Positions 16,144 through 25,719 of a stretch of DNA of 64,000 nt are shown here, in pieces. The stretch's first letter is position 1. Each line of letters opens with the position of its first letter. The DNA comes from Paenibacillus aestuarii (lineage in GTDB: Bacteria; Bacillota; Bacilli; Paenibacillales; NBRC-103111): contig NZ_JAQFVF010000089.1 in assembly GCF_027789125.1 (NCBI RefSeq), positions 248,001-312,000 on the forward strand, in the 5' to 3' direction. The translations under genes were made by a program, and so were the position numbers. The notes beneath the pieces were generated by a model. It was not told where the DNA came from. It ran no database searches and worked only from the letters and a program-made list of their open reading frames with translations.

Positions 16144-17043
16144 CTAAACCGGGTAATCCCACCTTTGCGCGTGCATGGACTTGCGGTATTCCAGCGGCGT
16201 TTGGTCGGTGTATCCCTTGAACAGCAGATGAAAATATTGCCGGCTCCCCACGCCGATAAAATCACAGATCTCTGTAATCGGGATATCGGTCTCGTGCAAG
16301 AGCATTTTTGCTTTTTCCATTCGAATATTCGTTAAGTACGCCGTCAGCGTCCGTCCGGTATGCAGCTTAAAAATGCGCTGCAAATAACCCGGATGCAGGC
16401 TAACCGCGCTTGCGATATCTTTCACTTGGATGTCGCGGTCATAGTTCTGATGCATGTACGCTTTGCTCATCCATACGTAATGCTCGCTCTGCGGCAGTCC
16501 TCCGCTCGGCGCTTCCGTACGCAGCCGGGCGATACGGATGAGCAGCTGCGCCATAAGCAGCTGCACCATCGTTTCGCTGCGCACTGCGCTTTTATCGAGC
16601 TCGAGCACGAGGCTTTTCATGAGGTGGTACACCTCATCCGGATCGCGCAGGACCAAGTAGGAGGCGGCCACCTGCAGCAAATCGGCCAGCACCGTCTCTG
16701 CGCCGGCCAGCTGGCGGATGGACGGCAGCACCCCAGTGCTGTCGCGAAAGCGGAACTCGAGGTTGAGCATCCGGCACGGCGTCGCTTCATCCACAAGCAG
16801 ACGGTGCGGTACATTGGCGTCCAGCATAATAAATTCGCCCTTTTTCAAGCTCACGCATTCCGGTTGGGCAGTACCTTCGCGAATTTCCACGATGCACGAG
16901 CCTGTCATCGCATACATGATTTCTGCCGCATCGTGACGGTGGAACGGCATTTGAAAGCCGTTCCATTGTTTAAAATAATACGCAACAACGTGTGGATGAA
17001 GATCCCGCTCCAGTAAGTCAAGCGGAAACAATCGGCTATTCAT
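16144..17043 (-). CDS. AraC-family regulator with N-terminal cupin
   Basis: A 299-residue regulator. The N-terminal sugar-sensing cupin has HRHDAAEIMYAMTGS near residue 36 and ends near 160. The C-terminal double HTH starts near 200 (DIQVKDIASAVSLHPGYLQRIF) and includes the second helix pair ITEICDFIGVGSRQYFHLLF. It overlaps the response regulator stop codon by 8 nt and precedes the GH4-cupin-rhaM genes, which are its likely targets. Confidence 0.9.
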   Translation of the reverse strand: MNSRLFPLDLLERDLHPHVVAYYFKQWNGFQMPFHRHDAAEIMYAMTGSCIVEIREGTAQPECVSLKKGEFIMLDANVPHRLLVDEATPCRMLNLEFRFRDSTGVLPSIRQLAGAETVLADLLQVAASYLVLRDPDEVYHLMKSLVLELDKSAVRSETMVQLLMAQLLIRIARLRTEAPSGGLPQSEHYVWMSKAYMHQNYDRDIQVKDIASAVSLHPGYLQRIFKLHTGRTLTAYLTNIRMEKAKMLLHETDIPITEICDFIGVGSRQYFHLLFKGYTDQTPLEYRKSMHAQRWDYPV

Positions 17044-17692
17044 CGTCAGACCCTTGGATGTCGCGTGATGTGTTCAGCATTTTTTTGGCCTCATGCCGGT
17101 CGGCGACTTCCAGTTTATTGAGAATATTCGTCACATGGTTAGCCACTGTTTTGACGCTTAATTGCAGCCGGGCTGCGATCTGACTGTTCGTCAAACCACT
17201 GGCGATATGCTCCAAAATTTCCATTTCACGTCCGGTCAATCCATCCAGCGCTGGATTCGCGAATTCCTGTATCTGGGGGGCGGCGAAATAATGCATCATC
17301 CTTGCTGCGATATCGCTGCTGAACACAGCGCCTCCGCCGCCTACAATCCGGATGGATTGCAGCAGCTCCATCTCGCCCGCATCTTTGAGTACATAGCCTC
17401 TGGCTCCCATTTGCATGGCGGTCAAGACCGATTTATCGTTTTTCAGCATCGTAACGATCAAAATTTTCATCTGCGGAAATTTCTCGCGAATGATTCTCGT
17501 CGCTTCGATGCCATTGATACCCGGCATGCGGATATCCATGACGATCACATCAGGCTGAAGGTGAGCCGCCATAGCCACCGCTTCTTCCCCTGTAGTAGCT
17601 TCGCCAATGACATGCAAATCGTCCGTAGTCTGAATTAAGTTCCGTACGCCGCCTCTGAACAGCGGGTGATCGTCAGCTAGTAAAATATTCAA
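17036..17692 (-). CDS. NarL/FixJ-family response regulator
   Basis: A 218-residue response regulator. The receiver domain has acidic residues in LLADDHPLF, the phosphorylated Asp in DVIVMDIRMPG (about residue 54) and the Lys in GYVLKDAG. The LuxR-type HTH follows at about residues 153-210 (GLTGREMEILEHIASGLTN). Its start overlaps the kinase stop (ATGA) and its end overlaps the AraC gene, giving a kinase, regulator and AraC transcript. Confidence 0.93.
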   Translation of the reverse strand: MNILLADDHPLFRGGVRNLIQTTDDLHVIGEATTGEEAVAMAAHLQPDVIVMDIRMPGINGIEATRIIREKFPQMKILIVTMLKNDKSVLTAMQMGARGYVLKDAGEMELLQSIRIVGGGGAVFSSDIAARMMHYFAAPQIQEFANPALDGLTGREMEILEHIASGLTNSQIAARLQLSVKTVANHVTNILNKLEVADRHEAKKMLNTSRDIQGSDDE

Positions 17693-19869
17693 GTCGTTTC
17701 CCCCTTCTTCTCGAATGGCAGCGTAGCCTTCACTCGGGTGCCGCCACTCTCCAAACGTTCAAACATGCAGGATCCGCCGAGCTCAGCCGCCCGGTCGCGG
17801 ATCGAGGTGAGCCCGATGCCTCCACTGCCGGACGGTCTGATAAAAGCGGGCAAGCCGACGCCATTATCGGTGACTTCGATCAGCAGAGCGTGGGCCGCTT
17901 CAATGCTGATATGCACGGCGCACTGCGTCGCCTTCGCATGCTTGGCAACGTTCACCAGCGACTCCGTGACAATACGGTAAGCGGCCACCTCTACAGCAGC
18001 CGGTAAAGCAGGAAGCTCGCGTGGAGCCAGGAGACTTACTTGCGCCGGCACTTCCTGCATGGCTGCCGCCGTCTGGCCGGAAGCTTGAAACAATTCATCC
18101 ATCCGCGCCTGGATGGAACCGAGCAGGCCGAACTCATCCAGTGTCGGCGGTCTTAAATCATGCACCATCGTCCGAATGTCATCCACCGTCGTACGTATGG
18201 TTTTTCGTAATTCGCCCAGCAAATCAATAGCGGTATCCGGGCTTTTCCGGATGTATTGCTCGGCAGCGGCAACGTTAAATGCCAGCGACATCAAGCGCGG
18301 CGCAAGATCGTCGTGCAGATTACGGCGGATTTGCAGCCGCTCCTCTTCCCGCGCCAGGACGAGCTTCTCCCGCGACACCTGCAAGTCCTTGGCCAACAGC
18401 TTCATGCCGATCGTCATCCGTACATTTTGCAGAATAGGACCCACTTGGCGAAGCAGGACGTCGATCAGTTTGCGGTCTTCTGCTGTGAATCCTTCACCAG
18501 CGGACCGGCTGGACAGCATGAGCGTCCCCTGTTCCTCTCCACCGTGAATGACCGGAAATTCATAGAGTTCGTATTTATTTTTTTCCGAAACAGCCATTAA
18601 CGCATTTTGACCGTCCAGCCGCAAGGCGACCGAAGCATAAGGCAGTCTTAACGCATCGCGAACCGTTGCCGCAACCACATCCAGCGTCCGCTCGGGATCG
18701 ATCGGTTTGGTGAGGTGATTGCTTAATTCAACCAGAACGGCGTATGGGTCATCGTGGCGTCCATTCAGCCAGCGATTCACCATTTTTTGCAGCCTTGCCT
18801 TCAAGGGCACAAATGCCACGGCGACAAGAGACGCCGCTGTCAAAGAAATGAGGAAGTTCCCTTCCGAGCGGAATAATCGGCTTAAATAGAGGACGGTACC
18901 CGCATACAAAAGAATGATCAGCAGCGATAAGGCACCGTAGACGAGTGTCCGGTTAACTAGCGGATCAATATCCCAAAGCCGTTTCCGCAGTACCGAGAAG
19001 GTTAGCGAGACGGGAATAATAGCTACGAACAGATGCAGCGCGGTATTCAAAAGAATGTAAGTCATCGGTACAACCGCAAACGCCGGGTACACAAAAAAGG
19101 CGCTTACGCCAATAAAACCCGCAAAGGAAATCGAGACACCGAATACGACCCATTTCGTTTGTTGTCGCTCTGTGGATGTGGAAAGGCGGCGGTAACGGTA
19201 AACCTGTGAAACGATCATCGTCAGGATAGCGGCGGCATAGACCAAGATTCTGGCAGACCCCGACCACATCTGCAAATCGATCCATGAATGACGAAATATC
19301 AAACCTGCCAATTCCAAAATCATAAAAGGAATATAGATGAAAGAAGTCCAGGACGGGGAGAAACGTCCATTTGGGAATAACAGGAAAAACAAGAACAAAG
19401 ACAGCCAGCCAATCGTATCGACAGCATGCGTCCATTGTTCCAATAATAGATGTCCTTTGGACACCATATAGACCAAAATAGGAAACGTGGTACCGTAAGT
19501 AACGAGCGCAAGGGCGGCGAGCCAGGCAATCTGCTCTCTTCTCCCTTTCCATACAATAATTCCTGCCGCTCCATAAAAGACAAAAGCAAGGGCGCAATCA
19601 ATGAGCACAAAAGCAGCTGCATAGGAGTCAGGATTCATATTAATCCTGCTTAACGCATCGACCGTTGTTGGGGGCGCCGGAGCCATGGGGCCGCAATCTT
19701 GCAAAACGCATTGATCCCGTAGTATTTCGAAATAGCTTGAAATGCTGCTGACAAAAAAGAATATGGACAACAAGCAAAATACCAAGACGAACAGTGGAAA
19801 AACTGCTGCGAGTCTGGCGCGATGATTGCCCCTGAAGTTCTTAGTCATGTTTTGCATCAGCGGTACCAT
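17689..19869 (-). CDS. Membrane sensor histidine kinase (HisKA_3 type) with GAF-like domain
   Basis: A 726-residue kinase. An N-terminal membrane domain of about eight helices spans residues 20-350, then a GAF-like region (about 375-490), a coiled linker, and the dimerisation helix with the phospho-acceptor His in RRNLHDDLAPRLMSLAF (about 515). The ATPase domain carries the N box VTDNGVGLP and the G box GGIGLTSIRDRA. This is the NarX/DegS/LiaS kinase class. It is the first gene of the operon with the NarL-type regulator and the AraC gene. The signal is unknown. Confidence 0.9.
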   Translation of the reverse strand: MVPLMQNMTKNFRGNHRARLAAVFPLFVLVFCLLSIFFFVSSISSYFEILRDQCVLQDCGPMAPAPPTTVDALSRINMNPDSYAAAFVLIDCALAFVFYGAAGIIVWKGRREQIAWLAALALVTYGTTFPILVYMVSKGHLLLEQWTHAVDTIGWLSLFLFFLLFPNGRFSPSWTSFIYIPFMILELAGLIFRHSWIDLQMWSGSARILVYAAAILTMIVSQVYRYRRLSTSTERQQTKWVVFGVSISFAGFIGVSAFFVYPAFAVVPMTYILLNTALHLFVAIIPVSLTFSVLRKRLWDIDPLVNRTLVYGALSLLIILLYAGTVLYLSRLFRSEGNFLISLTAASLVAVAFVPLKARLQKMVNRWLNGRHDDPYAVLVELSNHLTKPIDPERTLDVVAATVRDALRLPYASVALRLDGQNALMAVSEKNKYELYEFPVIHGGEEQGTLMLSSRSAGEGFTAEDRKLIDVLLRQVGPILQNVRMTIGMKLLAKDLQVSREKLVLAREEERLQIRRNLHDDLAPRLMSLAFNVAAAEQYIRKSPDTAIDLLGELRKTIRTTVDDIRTMVHDLRPPTLDEFGLLGSIQARMDELFQASGQTAAAMQEVPAQVSLLAPRELPALPAAVEVAAYRIVTESLVNVAKHAKATQCAVHISIEAAHALLIEVTDNGVGLPAFIRPSGSGGIGLTSIRDRAAELGGSCMFERLESGGTRVKATLPFEKKGETT

Positions 19870-20057
19870 CCATTCAAACCCCCTTCACATGCAACGTACA
19901 TGGAAATTATATCGAATAGGACGGATCCTGTATATCCTCCCAATAATTCCTAATCAACTTCCCGATCCATTCAGGTAGCCCTACTCTCGATATAAGGAAA
20001 TGCCGCTTGTTATGATTACATCAAGAAATCAAAAAAACATGCGGAGGCTGAATAACA

Positions 20058-20606
20058 ATGACTTTGGAACGTGTAGTAAAATGGCTTGGATTTTTATGTA
20101 TACTGGCGGGAATTGTACGAATGGGGATGACGCCGTCTTCCTTGCTATGGGGGGATGATAGCATCCCCGAGGTGATCTGCGGATATGCCGCCTGCATCTT
20201 GATGACGGTCTGCTCCATTGCACTCTATTTAGCGCAATCACGTGAAACCGGGATCCTCGGTTTACTAGCAGCCGTACTGCTGACCGTCGGCAATTTAATG
20301 ATTGCGTCGAATTTTTATGGCTTGTTTGCCTACGGTTTTTATGCTAAAGAGGGAACCTTCGCGAGCCTCAGCAGCGCTGTTTCCGGCATGGGATTGCTCC
20401 TCGGCACGATTCTGCTGGCGATCCTCACCTACCGAGCCAAAGTTTTCCCTCGCTGGACGGTTCTGCTCTTTGCTGTGATGCTGGTTTCATTTGGCTTGCC
20501 GGGGCTGGAGAAGTGGTTTGCTCTGTTCTGGGGAGCGACCTACGTGGGCATGGGTTACTTTATCTGGAGAGGGAAGCTCACAACTCAGGCTGCCACTGCG
20601 CAATAA
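20058..20606 (+). CDS. Hypothetical five-helix membrane protein
   Basis: A 182-residue integral membrane protein with about five hydrophobic helices, including LGFLCILAGIVRMGM at the N-terminus and WTVLLFAVMLVSFGLP near 140. No family is recognised. The start ATG is preceded by a CGGAGGCTGA ribosome binding site. It is monocistronic, divergent from the kinase operon, and ends at a good hairpin. Confidence 0.8.
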   Translation: MTLERVVKWLGFLCILAGIVRMGMTPSSLLWGDDSIPEVICGYAACILMTVCSIALYLAQSRETGILGLLAAVLLTVGNLMIASNFYGLFAYGFYAKEGTFASLSSAVSGMGLLLGTILLAILTYRAKVFPRWTVLLFAVMLVSFGLPGLEKWFALFWGATYVGMGYFIWRGKLTTQAATAQ

Positions 20607-20610
20607 ACAG

Positions 20611-20655
20611 GAAGCCTCTGGTTCCGCTAATGCGGAATACAGAGGCTTCTTCCTT
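20611..20655 (+). terminator. Terminator after the membrane protein gene
   Basis: GAAGCCTCTG / CAGAGGCTTC with a short T-rich tail. It also lies at the end of the small convergent gene. Confidence 0.75.
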
Positions 20656-20826
20656 TCAATACGCATCCCGGTCGCTTGACGAAAATGCGTTTTTAATATT
20701 ATCCATAATTTCCTCCACCGCTTCGCTAACCATATCCGTTGGCGTCGTATCCTCTTCGTCTGGCTTCGTCGGAATCGTATCGTTGCATACACGATCGAAA
20801 TAGTGAGTTTTATCTACTTCATCCAA
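20656..20826 (-). CDS. Small acidic hypothetical protein (56 aa)
   Basis: A 56-residue acidic protein (PTKPDEEDTTPTDMVSEAVE) started at TTG 20824-20826, 9 nt after CAGGAGG. A longer frame to 20850 has no such site. It is convergent with the membrane protein gene and shares its hairpin. Function unknown. Confidence 0.6.
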   Translation of the reverse strand: MDEVDKTHYFDRVCNDTIPTKPDEEDTTPTDMVSEAVEEIMDNIKNAFSSSDRDAY

Positions 20827-21025
20827 TTTGCGAATCCTCCTGTTTTCCAAAAAATGTGTTCATAGAAGTAGTCGTTTGCAAAATGTGCACCCTTTATTCA
20901 CAATTGCTTCAGATTCCGCAGCAGCTCGGAAATTCCTGCTTGCCTAATCCGTTCGTTTGGAGTAACTTAAACCTATATGAACCTAAATCAACAAAAATAA
21001 ACCACAAAACAAGGAGAGATTGATA

Positions 21026-21865
21026 ATGGAAATGGATATTCGTTATGCGTCCCACCCGAGAGAAGTTAAACAGTTTGACACTGACCGCCTGCGCGAAGAG
21101 TTTTTAATCAGCACATTGTTTGCTGCAGATCAAGTCAACATGGTGTACTCGCACGTAGACCGCTTTATCGTCGGCGGCGCTGTGCCTGTTAACGGTTCCT
21201 TGCAATTGGAAGCTAACAAAAAAGATATGGCAGCCGACTACTTCCTGGAGCGCCGTGAGATCGGCATCATTAACATCGGTGCAAGAGGTACAGTCACAGT
21301 TGACGGTACTGTGTACACGATGGATAACAAAGACGGCCTTTACATCGGCCTTGGCGCCAAAGAAGTCGTATTTGCCAGCGACAATGCGTCTGAGCCTGCG
21401 CTGTTTTACTTCAACTCTACACCGGCTCACGCAACTTATCCGACGGTCAAAATCGCCATCAGCGAAGCTTCCCCGAACCACCTGGGCAGCATTACGAACT
21501 CCAATGAGCGTACCATTTACCGCTACATCCACACCGGCGGCGTGAAAAGCTGTCAGCTCGTGATGGGCATGACGCTGCTGAAGCCAGGCAACATGTGGAA
21601 TACGATGCCATCGCACACGCACAACCGCCGTTCCGAGGTATACCTGTACTTCGATATGCCGCAAGACGGCGTTGTTTTCCACATGATGGGTGAACCGCAA
21701 GAAACTCGTCACATCGTGATGCGCAACCAGCAAGCGGTTATTTCCCCAAGCTGGTCCATTCATAGCGGTGTAGGTACAAGCAACTATACCTTCATCTGGG
21801 GTATGGCCGGCGAAAATCAAATTTTCGAAGACATGGATGCAGTAGCCATGCAAGATTTGCGTTAA
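21026..21865 (+). CDS. kduI: 5-dehydro-4-deoxy-D-glucuronate isomerase
   Basis: Isomerises 5-keto-4-deoxyuronate to 3-deoxy-D-glycero-2,5-hexodiulosonate in pectin and unsaturated uronate breakdown. The 279-residue protein matches KduI throughout. Examples are REEFLISTLFAADQVNMVYS near the start and the zinc-binding MPSHTHNRRSEVYLYF (two His, Glu) near residue 195, with WSIHSGVGTSNYTFIWGMAG near the end. The start ATG 21026 is 9 nt after AAGGAG. It is the first gene of kduI-deoR-kduD-isomerase. Confidence 0.97.
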   Translation: MEMDIRYASHPREVKQFDTDRLREEFLISTLFAADQVNMVYSHVDRFIVGGAVPVNGSLQLEANKKDMAADYFLERREIGIINIGARGTVTVDGTVYTMDNKDGLYIGLGAKEVVFASDNASEPALFYFNSTPAHATYPTVKIAISEASPNHLGSITNSNERTIYRYIHTGGVKSCQLVMGMTLLKPGNMWNTMPSHTHNRRSEVYLYFDMPQDGVVFHMMGEPQETRHIVMRNQQAVISPSWSIHSGVGTSNYTFIWGMAGENQIFEDMDAVAMQDLR

Positions 21866-21874
21866 TTTTTTCCC

Positions 21875-22630
21875 ATGAATCCTTTACGCAGATATGAAAT
21901 CATCATGGAAGTGCTTCTAGCGCAAAAAGAAGTGACCGTCGTCGAGCTCAGCGAACGCCTGGAGGTCACGGGCAAAACCATCCGCGAGGACTTGGCGAAG
22001 CTGGAGGAAAAAGGCTTGCTCGTGCGCGTGCACGGCGGTGCCGTGCTGGCGCAGAGCGACCAGTTCGGCATCTTGTCAGCCAAGGAACCGATCGTCAAGT
22101 ACGAGAACGAGAAAACCGAAATTGCTGAGCTGGCGCTTCGCTACATCCAGCCGCGCGATATTATCGCGCTGGATGGCGGCAGCACGACGCTGGAAATTGC
22201 CCGCAAGCTCGACAACCAACCGCTCACCGTGGTGACGAACGATTTGTTCATCATCTCCGAGCTCGTGTACAAGGATCAGATTCGGCTCGTTGTTCCCGGC
22301 GGCTACCGGCTGCGCAACATGCTCGCAGGTCCTGAAGCCGCGCAGTACATCAGAAGGCTGAACATCCAGAAGACCTTCCTTTCGGCCACGGGCGTGCACT
22401 TGCAGCATGGTTTCACCATTTATACCAATGATCTCGTCGATTTCAAACGGGCGCTGATCGATGCCAGCGCAACCGTCTATGGGGTCGCCGATCATTACAA
22501 ATTCGGGCAATGTGCGCTGCGGACGTTCGCCACCTTGTCCGAAGTTTCGATGATCTTGACTGACAGCGCACTCCCCGCCGCAACTTCGGAGCAATTCCGC
22601 CAGGCGGGCGTTCCTGTCGAAACATTATAA
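21875..22630 (+). CDS. DeoR-family repressor of the kdu operon
   Basis: A 251-residue DeoR-type regulator. The N-terminal HTH is VTVVELSERLEVTGKTIRED (residues about 20-39), followed by the VHGGAVL hinge and the sugar-phosphate-binding domain (ALDGGSTTLEIARKL). The start ATG is 9 nt after kduI and has no clear ribosome binding site, which suggests translational coupling. Its position inside the kdu operon makes it the likely local regulator. Confidence 0.9.
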   Translation: MNPLRRYEIIMEVLLAQKEVTVVELSERLEVTGKTIREDLAKLEEKGLLVRVHGGAVLAQSDQFGILSAKEPIVKYENEKTEIAELALRYIQPRDIIALDGGSTTLEIARKLDNQPLTVVTNDLFIISELVYKDQIRLVVPGGYRLRNMLAGPEAAQYIRRLNIQKTFLSATGVHLQHGFTIYTNDLVDFKRALIDASATVYGVADHYKFGQCALRTFATLSEVSMILTDSALPAATSEQFRQAGVPVETL

Positions 22631-22652
22631 CGAGGAAGAAGGAGTGCCTTAC

Positions 22653-23405
22653 ATGCGTTTATTTAATTTGACTGGTAAAGTGGCTCTCGTCACCGGTGCT
22701 TCCGGCGGTCTGGGTCAAGGGATGGCCATCGGACTTGCCGAGGCCGGCGCTAAAATCATCGCCGTATCCTCTTCGGAAAGTGTGCAAACCGTCGAAGCGA
22801 TCCGAGCGCTAGGCGGACAGGCCGAGCTGATTGCAGCCGATCTCAGCAATGAGGACATTTTAGAAGATGTGGTCAACCGCGCTTTGGGTATTTATGGTAA
22901 AATCGATATTCTCGTCAACAACGCCGGCATTATCCGCCGTACGCCAGCCGCAGACCATGCGCGCCAAGACTGGCATGATGTGATTGATTTGAATCTGAAC
23001 TCCGCTTTCTTCCTGAGCCAGCTCGTCGGTCGACACATGATCGAGCAAGGCAGCGGCAAAATCATCAACATCGCATCGATGCTGACCTACCAAGGCGGCA
23101 TTAACGTGCCTGGCTATACGGCCAGCAAACATGCGATTGCCGGCGTAACCAAAGCACTCGCCAACGAGTGGGCTGGCAAAGGGATTCAGATTAACGCGAT
23201 TGCACCTGGCTATATGACCACGAACAACACAGCGCCGATTCTGAAAGATGAGAAGCGAACGCAATCCATTACAGAGCGCATCCCGGCTGGCCGTTGGGGG
23301 ACACCTGAGGACCTCAAAGGTCCGGTTGTTTTCCTCGCTTCTTCCGCTTCCGATTATATGAACGGACACGTGGTTTGCGTGGACGGCGGATGGATGGCCA
23401 GATAA
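22653..23405 (+). CDS. kduD: 2-dehydro-3-deoxy-D-gluconate 5-dehydrogenase
   Basis: An SDR enzyme that reduces the KduI product to 2-keto-3-deoxygluconate. The 250-residue protein has the cofactor motif GASGGLGQG (about residues 15-23), NNAG near 91, and the Ser-Tyr-Lys set in IASML and YTASKHA (about 155-161). I start at ATG 22653 (MRLFNLTGKVA) behind AGAAGGAG; a frame start at 22644 is less likely. Context with kduI supports KduD over a generic SDR. Confidence 0.94.
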   Translation: MRLFNLTGKVALVTGASGGLGQGMAIGLAEAGAKIIAVSSSESVQTVEAIRALGGQAELIAADLSNEDILEDVVNRALGIYGKIDILVNNAGIIRRTPAADHARQDWHDVIDLNLNSAFFLSQLVGRHMIEQGSGKIINIASMLTYQGGINVPGYTASKHAIAGVTKALANEWAGKGIQINAIAPGYMTTNNTAPILKDEKRTQSITERIPAGRWGTPEDLKGPVVFLASSASDYMNGHVVCVDGGWMAR

Positions 23406-23406
23406 G

Positions 23407-24237
23407 ATGCGCCTCGGAACACTTGCCCATACTGTCGGACATCTGCCCTTGCAACAGCTGACGGCCAAGCTGAGCGGACGGGGCATCGATTTTGTTCAAC
23501 TTGCGCTGAGCAAAGCAATCAGCGATATCGACACCAGCCTCGGCAAGCTGAGCCCTGGCCTCGCCAACTACATTGGCGAGCAGTTCGATCGTGCCGGGGT
23601 TCGCATTGGCGTGCTGGGCTGCTACATTAACCCGGTCCATCCGGATGCGCAGCAGCGCCGCTACGAGATTGACCGGTTTAAAGAGCATTTGCGCTACGCC
23701 CGCGATTTTGGCACTTCGATCGTCGCGACCGAGACGGGCGATCTGCTCACCTATGCCGCTCAGGACCGTGAGCGGTATGAAGAGATCGGCTGGGCCGTGC
23801 TGAAGCAAACCGTCGAGGAGCTCGCCGAAGAAGCGGAACGCTGGGGCGTGCATATCGGCCTGGAGCCGGTTTTTACCCATACGCTGTCCAGCACGTCCAA
23901 AATGGTACGGATCCTGGAAGAAGTCCCGTCCAGTAATCTGGGCGTCGTCTTCGATCCGATCAATCTGCTTCCGCCGCAAGCGATCGAGACCCAGGGAGCG
24001 TTCCTGGATGAGGCATTCGCCGCTTTTGGCGACCGGATTATACTCGCGCATCTGAAAGACGTGACCGTGGAGAACGACAAGCTGCTGTCCGTCCGCTCAG
24101 GAACCGGCATATTTCATACAGAATCATTTCTGCGCAAGCTAAAGCAGCATAAACCAGGCATTGATGTCTCGCTGGAGCAGCTAGCCGATGATACCATTGA
24201 ATCTACGATTCAGTACGTGCGCCAGCTTCTGCCATAA
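23407..24237 (+). CDS. Sugar phosphate isomerase/epimerase (xylose isomerase-like TIM barrel)
   Basis: A 276-residue protein of the AP endonuclease 2 / sugar isomerase superfamily. The barrel metal ligands are suggested by HIGLEPVFTHTLS (Glu), LGVVFDPINL (Asp) and ILAHLKDV (His). The start ATG is 1 nt after the kduD stop, so it belongs to the kdu operon. It may act on an uronate-derived keto sugar, but the reaction cannot be read from the sequence. Confidence 0.85.
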   Translation: MRLGTLAHTVGHLPLQQLTAKLSGRGIDFVQLALSKAISDIDTSLGKLSPGLANYIGEQFDRAGVRIGVLGCYINPVHPDAQQRRYEIDRFKEHLRYARDFGTSIVATETGDLLTYAAQDRERYEEIGWAVLKQTVEELAEEAERWGVHIGLEPVFTHTLSSTSKMVRILEEVPSSNLGVVFDPINLLPPQAIETQGAFLDEAFAAFGDRIILAHLKDVTVENDKLLSVRSGTGIFHTESFLRKLKQHKPGIDVSLEQLADDTIESTIQYVRQLLP

Positions 24238-24244
24238 AAAACAA

Positions 24245-24285
24245 AGCCCCCCGATCCGCTTTCACTCAGCGTCGGGGGGCTGTTT
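24245..24285. terminator. Bidirectional terminator between kdu operon and ytoI
   Basis: AGCCCCCCGA / TCGGGGGGCT with A and T runs on opposite sides. It serves the convergent kdu operon and ytoI-like gene. Confidence 0.85.
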
Positions 24286-24293
24286 GCTGCACA

Positions 24294-25622
24294 CTACAAA
24301 ATGCGTGCCGTGAACATGGAACGGGCTACGCGCGTGCCATTCGTTACAATCTCCATATCGATTTTGCAAAATCTACGACTCATTTCCACGATTGTCGGAA
24401 CAATTTCGATAACATCATCGATTTGCAGCGGGATCAGGAAATAACTAGAAGAACTATCCAGAATCAGATCCCCTTTCTTTTGCTCCTGCACCGTGCGGTA
24501 GGCAGCTCGGATCATAAGCGTGGTCAGCACACCTTCCGACACGAGGCCTTCGAAATTCGTCATTTGCGGCGAAATGCTCCCTTTAAAATACAGCTTGCCC
24601 TCGCTATCCCGCATCTCCTCGATGCCCGCATAGATCTGCACCTCGAATGTCTCGGCGTTTTGCGGCTGGCGCTGCATGTACTGCATCGCCTTCATCACAT
24701 CTTTTCGCGAAATCACACCGACCATTTGGCGCTCGCCATTGATGACTGGAAGCAACTCGATCCCCTCCCAAACCATCATATGGCCGGCCGAAGCCACCGA
24801 TGTTTTCAGGCTGATCATAAGCGGATTCGGCGTCATCAGAGCGCCCACAGCCTGATTCGGTGGAGCGCCGATAATATCTTTCGTCGTGATCATGCCGATC
24901 GGGACCCGATGCTCATCAACGACCGGATAACGTGTATGCGTCGTTTCCTCCACAAGCTTTTGCATGTCCTTGACCGTTTGGCCGGCCACAAGCGAGTATA
25001 CCGGACTATCCGAACGGACGATGTCCTCTACGCTCATAATTTTTTTCTTGATGAGCCTGTCCTCCATCGCCCGATTTATCATCGTCGCTACGGTGAAGGT
25101 ATCGAACGAACTGCCGATGATCGGTAAGTTGAGCTCATCTGCGAGCTCTTTTACTTCCGGCGTGGTATCGAAGCCGCCCGTGATCAGCACGCCTGCGCCT
25201 TGACTGAGCGCACACATGTGCGCCTGAACTCGGTTGCCGACGATCAACAGATTGCCGACTTCAATATATTTAAGCATCGCTTCCAACTGCATCGCGCCAA
25301 TGACAAATTTGTTCAGTGTCTTGTGAATGCCTGAAGCTCCGCCCAAGACGACACCTTCCACAACATGCACAATTTCAGCAAACGTCAGCTTGTCAATGAC
25401 AGGCTCTTCTTTCTTCTCCATGCGGATCGTGCCAATGCGCCTTTTTGTACTCACCAGGCCGATATTTTCCGCTTCTTTAATGGCACGGTAAGCCGTACCT
25501 TCACTCACATCCAGGTCCTGTGCGATTTGCCGAACAGACAGCTTCGTTCCTACAGGCAAGGATTCGATATATTTCGTAATTTGTTCATGCTTCGTATGCA
25601 GCTCCGAATGGCCTGTACTCAT
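24294..25622 (-). CDS. ytoI: YtoI-like regulator: HTH, DRTGG, two CBS domains, hotdog domain
   Basis: A 442-residue multidomain protein. An N-terminal HTH (LSVRQIAQDLDVSEGTAYRA, residues about 29-48) is followed by a DRTGG-like domain (70-190), tandem CBS domains (about 195-315), which bind adenine nucleotides, and a C-terminal hotdog or thioesterase-like domain. The order and length match B. subtilis YtoI, which lies next to ytkL there; a ytkL-like gene is about 5 kb away here. A 12-bp palindrome lies between its promoter and start, and related sites precede the aceA unit. Confidence 0.88.
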   Translation of the reverse strand: MSTGHSELHTKHEQITKYIESLPVGTKLSVRQIAQDLDVSEGTAYRAIKEAENIGLVSTKRRIGTIRMEKKEEPVIDKLTFAEIVHVVEGVVLGGASGIHKTLNKFVIGAMQLEAMLKYIEVGNLLIVGNRVQAHMCALSQGAGVLITGGFDTTPEVKELADELNLPIIGSSFDTFTVATMINRAMEDRLIKKKIMSVEDIVRSDSPVYSLVAGQTVKDMQKLVEETTHTRYPVVDEHRVPIGMITTKDIIGAPPNQAVGALMTPNPLMISLKTSVASAGHMMVWEGIELLPVINGERQMVGVISRKDVMKAMQYMQRQPQNAETFEVQIYAGIEEMRDSEGKLYFKGSISPQMTNFEGLVSEGVLTTLMIRAAYRTVQEQKKGDLILDSSSSYFLIPLQIDDVIEIVPTIVEMSRRFCKIDMEIVTNGTRVARSMFTARIL

Positions 25623-25640
25623 TGTTCCACCTCGCTGAAC

Positions 25641-25666
25641 TGTTATATAACATTGAATTCATTATA
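25641..25666 (-). promoter_or_regulatory. Promoter -10 and palindromic operator of the ytoI-like gene
   Basis: TATAAT on the minus strand (25661-25666) is followed by the perfect palindrome TGTTATATAACA (25641-25652) at about positions +2 to +13 of the transcript. The -35 match is poor. The palindrome is a plausible operator for autoregulation. Confidence 0.55.
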
Positions 25667-25680
25667 TTACAGCTCCACTC

Positions 25681-25712
25681 AAAAAAACAGGAGCCGCTGA
25701 GAAGAGGCTCCC
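25681..25712 (-). terminator. Terminator after aceA
   Basis: GGAGCC / GGCTCC hairpin followed on the minus strand by TGTTTTTTT. It is just past the aceA stop. Confidence 0.75.
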
Positions 25713-25719
25713 TCTTTTC

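Noticed and set aside
20739..21023. Plus-strand frame upstream of kduI
   Set aside because: It overlaps the small acidic gene antisense and has no ribosome binding site.
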